Source: Arthrinium phaeospermum
Taxonomy: Eukaryota > Ascomycota > Sordariomycetes > Amphisphaeriales > Apiosporaceae
Direction of reading: 5' to 3'
DNA: 64,000 nucleotides
Assembly (NCBI GenBank): GCA_006503535.1
Contig: QYRS01000007.1
Coordinates: forward strand, 1,240,001-1,304,000
Numbering within the stretch: position 1 is the first letter of the stretch; each line of letters begins with the position of its first letter. Shown here piece by piece: positions 55,249-64,000 of the stretch. The translations under genes were made by a program, and so were the position numbers. The notes beneath the pieces were generated by a model. The model was given only the letters and a program-made list of their open reading frames with translations, did not search any database and had not been told where the DNA came from.

Positions 55249-57794
55249 CGCGTAACGAGATCTGGTGTAACTTGGGAGTGCATATATATATATTCTGAAA
55301 AAAGCTTGCTTGCAGAGTCACCTAGTCGATGCTTCTGGAACTGATCTACTCCTCTGGACCATCACTGCTCTTCCCATGGCTTTATATGCACCGAGCATGT
55401 CGGCTTTGTTTGCTACCTGTCAAGGCATATCTGACAGCTGAACATGGTATCACTTGAAGCGAAATATGGTGGCTGCTATGCAGGCTATAGTAAGTGGACG
55501 CAGGGAGCCGGCCTGGATCGACGGATTGGACGAATAGTGCTTTTGACGCGCCCCTTTCCCCCCTTCATATATATTGCCCGCGAGTCTTGATTCAACGCCA
55601 TCGTTGTTGGTGCATCCGCACTCCTGTCACTTTCCAAAGCATTCGGGCTTTGCACTGCGAATAGGAACTGCCAGTGTAAGGGGCTGGCGCCGCCAAAGGT
55701 ACTGCAATCTAACCTGCACCGCGGAAGGGGTTACGCCACATGTGGCAGAGTGAACAAAGCAAACAACGGGCACCGCTGGCCAAGAGCAGTGCATGTAATC
55801 CATGGGCGACGATGACGGTGAAAAGGCAGAACAAAAGAATGAGGTCGCGATTACCATGGCCTAGGTAGTTAGGCAAGTGGGTAGACGGATGGATGGAGAC
55901 TTGGAGAAAATTGTCAGCTCTTGGCACGGGATTCGGATCATAAGGGTGCGGGCGGGAAGACTGGCGGGCCCCTGCCGCACCGGGAAAGATGGCAGTCAGA
56001 GTGGATGGTGCATGTCTCAATATACATATGATATGTTTGATCTCGGGTGTCCGGGGGTGGTCAGCAAGGCACTTGTCTTGATTTGCTGAAACGTGGCTAT
56101 GGGTAATCTGTCACTTGTCCGTTTACAGCTATTTAGGTGGGGGGTCAACGGGGGCAGAGCTGGGTAAACGGAAGGGCCTGGGTGCAATGTTGCAATGCAC
56201 GACTCTTGTCGACGAAACCGACTTTGGACGTTCCTCCGCCCTTGCAGGTGCAGAAGCTTGGTCCTTGGCTCGGCCGGCTCGCTTGATTGACAGGAGGCAA
56301 AGTACGGTAAGGCAGGGCCGGCAAGGCCAAGATACGGCGGGAAAAAAACACACATACAAAAAAAACAGGCCCATGATGCCCAAGAAGGGTGTTCGGCACA
56401 TGAGATGCATCGAATCGCACCACGGGACTGCCATGGACTTTTGGGGTGGCGCCTCTGGCTAACAGTGGGATCGGCTTTCGGCAGCGTCTGGCAGTCGACA
56501 ATTTAGATGTCCCCGATCCCTAACGACGCGCTAGCCCACATGCGGTATAGATCGACAGGTCTTGGCAGGAAATTGAACGGCAAGCTGGCGCCGCAACTCG
56601 CGCGAAAAGGGCAGGCTTCCTTCTTCCTTCTTTGTCGGGGCCATCGTCAGCACGTCTCTCTTGGTCTCCAGTGCTTTCCCAGCAGCCGGGCATGGCTAAC
56701 CGGCACGCTGCTACCACCTCATATCACCACGGATAAGTGATAATTACCTAAGGTATGACGCGTCAATTGGGCATAAGCTATGTAAACGTTTTGTGTCACC
56801 TGCATCCCGTCCGAAGCTACAAGTACCTCGCACACCATGCACCGCATCGAGTCGAGTCGCATGGCGGCAAGCGCCTGGAATTGAATCATGGCATGGTTTT
56901 TCGGCGATAAACCTCATCATTTGCACGTGTTCCGTAGGTAGAAAACGGTATGCAAAAAGATCGGCGATTGGACGTTTCTCTCCATCCATTTGCTTGTTTC
57001 CCTCAGTGAGACTCACCGCACAAGTACAGTGGGAAAATAGGAGAAGGATCAAATCAATTGAGAAGGCCGGCTGCCTGTCCGTGAAATTGGGAAAAGGGTC
57101 CCTTCCCCCTTCCCGCCAGTAACCACTTCCACTCCTAGTGCATCCTCCCCATAGCGCCAGCCAGTCAGTACAGGTCTTTTGCTGGTAATTACCTATCTTC
57201 TGCCCCCTTCCGCATTGCGCTTGCCTGCACTGCTTGCTGTGCTGTATTTACTGCACTAGCTACAGTACCTAGTTTTCCGGTCTAGCCAGTGCCAGCCTTT
57301 TTGCCTTGCCAGCGCGACACCTAATTCTTTATCATGACCTAGGCGCGCCCGCATAACCGTCCCCCTCCCTCAACCCCCCCTTGGCCACTGTTTTTTGCTT
57401 GGAGGAGGTTGTGCCGACTAGCCGTCTTGCGCCGTCTTGTCCGTCTTTTCCTGGGCGTTGCCCCTCCACTTTCTCTAACATTGAACCTTCCACTTCGCAG
57501 AAATCCCACACACGCTCGCCTGAACCTGGTCCGTGCCGCCCCGTCAAAACCTTCAATTGGGCCAACTGTTCCTGCCCTTCAAATGCCCGGCTATCTGCTC
57601 TGCTGATCTCATCAAATGTCCCAAACCCCCCCCAGCGTCGAGTTGATATCCCGATATCGATGAGAACAGGAACCCGCCTCATATATTTAATCTAAGCCTG
57701 CCACCCCCCGCGCACACCACTCGCTGCAGGGAAAAAGCCGGCGAGGTTTCTTTTTGGTGAATGGGTCTCATGAGGGAGTGTCACTGCAGCAATT
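55249..57794. other. Divergent intergenic region
   Basis: 2.5 kb between the DUF1996 and lectin-like genes. Only short overlapping frames. A CT-rich tract near 57340-57640 fits the leader of the lectin gene. Confidence 0.55.
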
Positions 57795-59344
57795 ATGGCT
57801 TCCGACCGCACCACCAGCCCTGTTGACAAACAGAAGCACCTATCGGAAGTCGTGTCCCAAAGCTCGGAAGAAAACCAGGACGCGGGCACCTCCAGGGGCA
57901 CGATGATGCAGCCACATCCCAACCACGGCTGGTCCCGCAACAATCTCAGCCCGATGATCTTTATGCTCACGGCATGCTGGATGGCGACAGCCAGAAGGAG
58001 AAGTCGCCCAACCCTCTTCTATCAAAGTCCAGGACCAGCCGCAGGGGCAACATCCTCATCATTAGTGTTGTGGGGCTGATCGTCGCCGCTGGTATCATCG
58101 TCGGCGCCGTCCTGGGCGTCAAGGCCCGTCGTGACGGTGCGAATCAGGGCAATGCCGGAAATGACACAGCGCGGCTGCTGCTGAAGGGGTCGCGCCTGGC
58201 CGTCACTGGTCGGCGCATTCCTGGCGACGGTTTCAACATTCGCCTGTTCTATCAGGGCGGCGATGGTCAGATTCGCATGTCTGCCTACGAGAACACCGAG
58301 GCCACTTGGCAACCCCCCGTGACTTTTGGGAGCATTTCCGCCAGGAACAACACGCCCCTCACGGCCGCCATTGACTTGTCATATGTGAGTGCAACCCCAA
58401 ATCGCCACCCGATTGCGCATTTCCTTTTCGCCCACCAGCCCTCGCTCCTCTCCTGCCGATCGTTTCGTCGCAACCAATCTCAGTGATTGATCCCTATTTG
58501 CTGACAAGTATCCGCAGCCACACTTTCAACTTTACTATCTAAATGAATCGTCCATCTTGGAAGGCGTGTACCTATCCGAGGACGATACCTCTCCTCGAGA
58601 GGACGGCATTGGCCACCAGCCCGTCAAGGTCGATCCCGCATCAGCCTTGACTGCGTATTGGCCGTACCTCGTGACTCAGGATTCCGATTCGAACTTCCGC
58701 AGGTTCACGTGGAATGGGGACACCTACAGCAACCAGAGTATGGGCGTGAACGGCTCATTCGGCTCCAGCCTGGGCCTGATACCGGCCATCCGCCAGTACC
58801 GCAGCCCGTATCCCACTGGTCTTTTCTACCGAAACAGCTCTGGCTACCTGGACCAGCACTTGTTCGGTGGAAAGGATTTCGCTGACTCAGCCATCAACAA
58901 CAACTCGATCGGTAAGCCAATCAATCAATCTGCATCAATGCATTTAGGCTCCACGCTAACCCACTGAAAGCGAACATGTCCATCGCCATCCCCGAATGGT
59001 CTGCCATCAGCGTCATGACTTCCTCCAGAAAGGCGAGCAACTTGACAGACACCTATGTGCTCTACCAAGACCAGTCCCACGCCTTTTTGTTGCGTCGCAA
59101 GTAGAGACCAACAGCTGGAACATCACGTATCTGGACATTGCCGACGATGGCAGCGACATTGCCTGCTTGACGGAGCAGGTCGGCGTAACGGAGTCGGCCG
59201 GGTCGTCGAATGCCAACCCCGACCATGTGGCTGTCGTCATCAACAGACATGGCTCGGTGCTATTACCAGTCCAATAACTGGCTGCGAGAGATTCGCTTGA
59301 GTCCCACCGGATGGGATCATGGCCCAGCTATCCCGATGGTTTAA
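57795..59344 (+). pseudogene. Membrane-anchored fungal fucose-lectin-like protein, disrupted
   Basis: A transmembrane helix (GNILIISVVGLIVAAGIIVG) is followed by repeats of the Aleuria-type fucose lectin propeller (PF07938): SRLAVTGRRIPGDGFNIRLF, YQGGDGQIRMSAYENT, SSILEGVYLSED, YPTGLFYRNSSGYLDQH, ACLTEQVGV and MARCYYQSNNWLREIRL. Well-supported introns are 58385-58517 and 58912-58970 (GCTAACC branch). Trouble lies at both ends. The N-terminus from the ATG at 57795 must change frame before DDLYAHGMLDGD; an intron of about 100 nt ending CAATCTCAG near 57954 would do it but has a weak donor. In the last exon the frame shifts at a run of five T (59084-59088) and shifts back somewhere in 59215-59248. 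If intact it would be a type II cell-surface sugar-binding protein. Frameshifts may be real or sequence error. Confidence 0.72.
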
Positions 59345-60727
59345 ACGGGCTTATATGATACCATCATCTTGATTTGAATAGCATGATCGACTTAGACGGA
59401 AACTAATGTCGTCTTTTTGGCGTTTAAGGAGCTATCAGCTGGATATACCTTGCATTTACATCATGGCCTCACACGGCTCACCTTGTTAACCGGTGATTGG
59501 GTGGGGTGTCTTGTTTTCAGGTCAATATTTACCATTTGATACCACGGTGGGAGCTGAAGATATGAACTTACTGAATTACATAATATGGCACGTACGTTGC
59601 TCTACATACACCATGCATATCATATAGTCATGGTAGAGCGCAAATACATGATCAAAACGTACCCTCCAAGTACGCACGCTTGTTTAGTAGTGGGTCTTAT
59701 CTAATGACTACGCGGCAGCCCCCTTTGTGTCAAACGGTATGACAAAGCTGTAGAAGCATTAACACTATCACGAAGGGCTTAGCGAACCTCTCACCTTAAA
59801 CGCCAAGTCAAAGAGGTCTCTTATGCGCATTAATCAATTTGATTTCGTTACGGTTCTAGTAGCTGCGAAGCTGCCCCGGGGTAATGTAGAGTATCCTTGT
59901 TATAGACGGTATATGTATAGAAATAGGGGCAACAGCCAACTCAGGTCTTAGCAACGCCTACCCCAGCCGCCAACACCCAGGTGGCCTGACGTCTGAGATT
60001 GCTGCTACGTCTAAAGGTATCAGATGGTGTCGGCAGTGGCAGGCGGGGAACAATCGCCTCGTCCAGGAGCCACCCTTTCGCCTGGGATGTAGAACAAGGC
60101 ACTTATGTCTCAGAATAGCAACCCAGTGATAACAAAGGGGTAACAATGCCCGTTTGTCTGTTGGTCTGGGGCAAGGCGAACGGTTCATATGAACATTGGG
60201 TTGAGAAGGCCTGGCACAAAGGAAACAACCGTTTGAGCTGCATTGCTCGCTACCGGGGGTGAGAGACTATAGTTTCCGAGACAGCTGTCAATGCCCGTTG
60301 TTTGACGAGTCCTGGCCCCCTTTTCAAGTGCGTATATAAATATGAGACAGGCCTCAATGGCGGTCGTTCAACGGTGGCGAGACAGACTCAGACGGGTTGT
60401 ATATATTTTGAGACAGCTTTCAATGATCCTGTCTCGGTCGAGGCGAGGCTATCCAGAGGGCCCGTATATAGCTGCTGGACTCGGCGGCCGAATCTGGAGG
60501 TTTGATACCCAGATTCCAGAAACCAGAGACTAATACGAAGCCATTGCTGTCGATTTGCATCACTTACCTAGAAACGGCGAAGCTCACAGAACTATAGTAA
60601 GCATACCCGATATAGACTATACTATAGCACTGCGGGCAGTTGACTACCCCTGGTTTTCTTAGTTTCTGCGCAGAAGAGCGATACGAGAACACACAGGATC
60701 TCGCGGCCTGACGAACGACCACCCAGG
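59345..60727. other. Intergenic with a degenerate tandem repeat
   Basis: 1.4 kb with no recognisable gene. Holds the 66-bp repeat listed separately. Confidence 0.55.
60278..60475. repeat. Three diverged 66-bp tandem units
   Basis: Units begin at 60278, 60344 and 60410, exactly 66 bp apart, each with GAGACAG, then TCAATG, and near the end GTATATA. The rest has diverged strongly. The period is a multiple of three, so an old coding origin is possible. Confidence 0.65.
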
Positions 60728-61310
60728 ATGTGCCGCAAGACTTATCAGCACTACATGCACCACGATGTGCGCACGCCGGTCGTGTTAGACGTCGACAGCG
60801 ACGAGGATACCCCTTGTACGCGCACCCATGGCGCACGACGATACATACATGCGATGTAGATATCGGTACTCCTTGGACCACCTGGGTATTCACATAGACG
60901 CTGGCAACGATGAAAACGGCCGCAGTGCAGAGCCGAGGAAGCCGGGTCTCTGTATCTATCATAGCTGCTGCGTTTGTCGCATTATCGTGGAGCGTTGCGA
61001 TGGTGTAGGTGCAGGCGAGGAGGACCTGCCCGAGCCCGAGGAATGCCTTTGGTTTGTCTTGGAGCACCATGCCCAGCTACGCTTCCAGGAACTAATCTGG
61101 AATCAGTGGGCGCAAGTTAGAGACCAGATCTTGGGGCTGCCTACGGCGCTCCGTGAGGAGGACGCCCGCGCGCCGGATGTGCAGGAGCACGGGCTCGCGC
61201 CGGGCGGTTTCGCGCGCATCGACCGGATGGCCGCTGCTGCGGAACATGTGCGGAATCACGAGAAGTTTGTCCGGGATGAGCTCGAGTGGGCCGCCAACCC
61301 GGCGCCTTAG
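60728..61310 (+). pseudogene. Small Cys-rich protein (MCRKTY family) with a frameshift
   Basis: The ATG at 60728 begins MCRKTYQHYMHHDVRTPVVL, an N-terminus I associate with a family of short fungal Cys-rich proteins of unknown function. That frame stops near 60858. The frame one base further carries the expected rest: MRCRYRYSL, GLCIYHSCCVCRIIVERCD and EECLWFVLEHHAQ, ending at 61310. The switch must lie between about 60812 and 60855; the best join is one extra base after YIHA, giving CRYRY. No GT-AG intron of suitable length restores the frame. Paired CC and CxxC groups suggest metal binding. The C-terminal third is helical and Arg/Glu-rich. Confidence 0.55.
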
Positions 61311-61724
61311 GGAACGAGGGCGTCGTGGCGTATTGCTGAGGTAAGTAACATAGTAGGTCGTCGTGTTTGAAGTCCTTTTTAAATTGGGTTTAAACGATAA
61401 AGAAGAGGTAAGAGTATCGCTACAGCCGTGCGATTGGGGGTGATTGGATCGAAAGATGATGAAATAAGTATCTACTTTCGGTGTTCCGGGAGGTAGGTAG
61501 GTCTTCTGTCGTCGGTTTGAATGACGAACGACATCGCACATATCCAGCACCTCGCCAAATCGAGGAGATACGTACATACATACATAAAGAGAAGTAAATT
61601 GACTTGTCATTAATTTCAATCTCACTGGGCCAGCTGAATGTAGTCACCATTGTCCGGTATGGATGCTGTTCACGGCCCTTTTCTTTCTTGAGTTTTCGCG
61701 ACCTTCCGTTTCAAGACGCATGCC

Positions 61725-61853
61725 AAGGATAGAGGACCGCACAGCATGCTCGCGAGGATGGGCCGCCGCTGGAGTGGATGCGATAACGGAAGGATAGAGG
61801 ACCGCACAGCATGCTCGCGAGGATGGGCGCCGCTGGAGTGGATGCGATAACGG
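61725..61853. repeat. 65-bp tandem duplication
   Basis: Positions 61725-61789 are repeated at 61790-61853; the only difference is one missing C (GGCCGCCG versus GGCGCCG). Near-identity indicates a recent duplication. Confidence 0.93.
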
Positions 61854-62502
61854 GGTTGGCGGACGCAAGAATCAATACATGCGCTGTCGCAAGTTGAGAG
61901 GTCTAGGCTTCACGTTCTATTTACGGATTGGGTGCTTGCTGATTCGCCAATGCCCATGCAGGGATCCCGGTAAAATTGATAGAGCTCAGCTGGCCACAGA
62001 TTGCGATCCTTTGTTTCTTCTCCTGCTGCTTCCATCTCTAAACGGGAGAACAGTGGAACACCTCCTTGCATGTGGCGCTTTCGTTTCTCTTTCGTAGGGA
62101 TCCGTGTTTATCGAATATCAACCGTTGCCAACTCCCGGCGCCGGTCAAGTAGTAAGAGAAGTTCAAGTTGAACCATGATTCTCCGGTTGGCTTAGTAGTG
62201 TCGAGGTGCATTTGACCCTTGAGCGCCCTAACTGAATACTGCTAAGCGATGCTTTAGCGCCATAAAGGGCCCGGAGGCAGGAGGATTGGGGCACCCTAGG
62301 GCTAGGCACCTTCGTCGATCCCGCCGCTAGTCCCCCCAATCATCGTCAACTCTACCTTCTAGCTTCTCCTGTTCCGTGCATGTGGCCATCACCATGTGCA
62401 AAAAGCATGGGCATGATAACTTTTTCTTTCTCTTCCTTTCTGGCCCGCCGATAGACAAGCCAGTCTTCAGCCGCCAAGAATATTGTCTCCTCACTGCGTG
62501 TA

Positions 62503-62538
62503 GCTGGGTGGGTGTGCTCAGCTGGGTGGGTGTGCTCA
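62503..62538. repeat. 18-bp tandem duplication
   Basis: GCTGGGTGGGTGTGCTCA occurs twice in direct succession, perfectly. Confidence 0.95.
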
Positions 62539-62960
62539 ACCAGACCCTAGCACGACAATGCTTAACTTGGCCTAGGTTGCATCTCGGTAAGCTCGTCTCC
62601 CCCAGCCCAATCCTACCTACCACCACAATCTCTGACCGGCCAGGAGTCGAGACTTTTCGATGCAGCAATACTCGCCGAGACGGCATGCAGTCAGCCTCTT
62701 TTCCGCCATGATTGCAGCCCATGCTGCTGCGCCCAGGCGGAACTCGCGTGGAACGCACATGGGCTGTCATGCAGGCCTGTAGTAGCCTGTTGCTGAAAAG
62801 GAAAAGGGACTAATCGGGTTCCCTTGAGAGGACGGGAACTCGAGAGGTGCAGTTTCTTTTAATAAGGACCTGCATCCTTTTCATCGATTGATCGACATGG
62901 TGTTTTACTCGATTCTTCCACTGTCTCGTCCCTACAACCACGACAGCTTCTTCCGTGACG

Positions 62961-64000
62961 ATGGCCCCGTCAAGATCTGAATCCGGCTCGGCTTCCGGCT
63001 CGTCTAGCTGTCTCTCGCCTCGATCACCATCTTCCACCTTGTCTTCGGCTACGAGTCAGGTTTCCATCGCTCGCGGCCCTTGGGCAGATGAGCCGTGGCC
63101 CCTCTTCGAGACCCCCGGCAAGACTCACAATGCGGCACACCCTGCCATCCATATCGCCAATGAGACAACCCACACCTACAATGCCATGCTTCGTGGCATC
63201 AACTCTATCTCCTCCAAGCCCCCTTCGTGACAGCGGCCCAAGATGTATCCGACTTTCTCTTCCTCACGCATTGCCTGGGCTGCTGGATTGCCCAGCATCA
63301 CAAAGCCCTGTACTCCCGCGTGTACCCCAAGTACGAGGCCATCTTGGGGCAGCCCGGCGCTCTCGCCACGTCTTCGCCGTCACAGCCCGGGGAAGAAGAC
63401 GTGTCCTTCCCCGTCCTCGAGGCCCTGATCCACTATGCCGCCGAGACGCAGCCGCAGCCGCAGACGTACGACTCGGCCGTGCTGCTGGGGCTCCTCGACG
63501 ACCTCGCGCCAGGTCTGCACGCCCATGCTTTCGCACAGATCGTGAAAGCGATCAGCATGGAGCCCCTGTGCGGCGACCCGGCACCCCGGTCGCCGAGCCG
63601 CGCGGTAGGCCTCCTGAACGCGTGGCGCGCGCTCGAGGCCGAGGCGGGCGCGGCCCCCCGACCGCCCCTCCGTGCTGCCCATGCTGGTGCGGCTGCGCGA
63701 CACCACCTTCGAGGGCGGCAACGACTGGCCCCGCCTGCCCGTGCTCGCGGTGCACGCCATCGCCGACCGGCTGTCGCCGGCCCACGCGGGCGCCTGGCGC
63801 TTTCTGCCCTGCAACGTGTGGGGGAAGCCTCGGGAACTGCCGTTCCTGGCGTCGGCTTCGTCGTCGGCGGCGGCGGAGCCGAAGGGCAAGGGGAAGGGGT
63901 GGCGTGGGTTTCTGGTCTTACGTCGACGGGGACACAGTCTTCGTCGCAGTCATTCCTGTCGCCGACGCCTCTTTCCATATGATTGCCTTTTGTCTTCCCT
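62961..64000 (+). pseudogene. Hemerythrin-like (HHE) protein, frameshifted
   Basis: Begins with a Ser-rich tail and then WADEPWPLFETPGKTHNAAH, HIANETTHTYNAMLRGINSI, the fungal hemerythrin-like pattern. The continuation LQAPFVTAAQDVSDFLFLTH and CLGCWIAQHHKALY lies one frame away: a base is missing near 63210. A second switch lies at the run of six C (63654-63659), after AWRALEAEAGAA; beyond it, SVLPMLVRLRDTTFEGGNDW, WRFLPCNVWGKPRELPFLA finishes the usual C-terminus. No stop is certain before the window end. The second metal motif, normally HHxxEE, reads HHKALY and lacks the acidic ligand, which fits loss of function. Family members are thought to bind iron or oxygen; role unknown. Confidence 0.72.

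Larger units (their letters stand above)
61311..62960. other. Intergenic with small tandem duplications
   Basis: 1.65 kb without a recognisable gene; contains the two duplications listed separately. Confidence 0.55.

Overview
The window is from a filamentous ascomycete (Pezizomycotina, probably Sordariomycetes). Protein-coding genes carry short introns of about 50-106 nt with GTRNGT donors and CTAAC/CTGAY branch points. The conserved genes are fungal (PDR-type ABC transporter, Rap1, Swf1, Fmc1, dipeptidyl peptidase III, Con-13-like, DUF2985, DUF1996). Coding regions are GC-rich at third positions, while intergenic DNA is longer and more AT-rich. No operons, CRISPR arrays, phage or plasmid features were seen.

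Layout. (1) 1-9 kb: the 5' part of a degenerate acyl-protein-thioesterase-like gene, leaving the window at its left edge; an empty 3.3 kb; then a complete full-size PDR ABC transporter with three exons. (2) 9.6-18.4 kb is a dense housekeeping block. FMC1 (ATP synthase assembly) and an EngB/Mrx8-type GTPase are divergent and share a 0.4 kb intergenic promoter. RAP1 (telomere protein) and SWF1 (DHHC palmitoyltransferase) are also divergent and share about 1 kb. A telomere-repeat box lies directly before the RAP1 start codon. (3) 19.6-24.9 kb: a small Ala/Gly-rich secreted, GPI-type protein, an 8-exon dipeptidyl peptidase III, and an intronless CadD-type cadmium transporter that may be of bacterial origin.

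(4) 24.9-43.3 kb is gene-poor. One conserved Tyr/Ser-rich protein gene (34.25-35.45 kb) sits between gaps of 9.4 and 7.8 kb. The left gap holds a clear 275-bp mariner-type MITE with 33-bp perfect terminal inverted repeats and TA target duplications. (5) 43.3-53.3 kb: a 57-aa Cys-rich protein, a DUF2985 membrane protein with three MLDV motifs, a D-amino-acid-oxidase-family flavoprotein, a Con-13-like secreted zinc-protease-like protein and an intron-containing tRNA-Asp(GTC).

(6) 54-64 kb looks like decaying accessory DNA. Four consecutive recognisable genes (DUF1996 secreted protein, membrane-anchored fungal fucose-lectin-like protein, Cys-rich protein, hemerythrin-like protein) all carry one or more frameshifts. 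Small tandem duplications lie among them. The genes at 3.9-53 kb read cleanly through long ORFs, so either this stretch is being pseudogenised or base calling is locally poor. I found no convincing new multi-gene system. The strongest leads are the frameshift cluster, the telomeric box at RAP1, the mariner MITE, and the long C-terminal extension of the mitochondrial GTPase.
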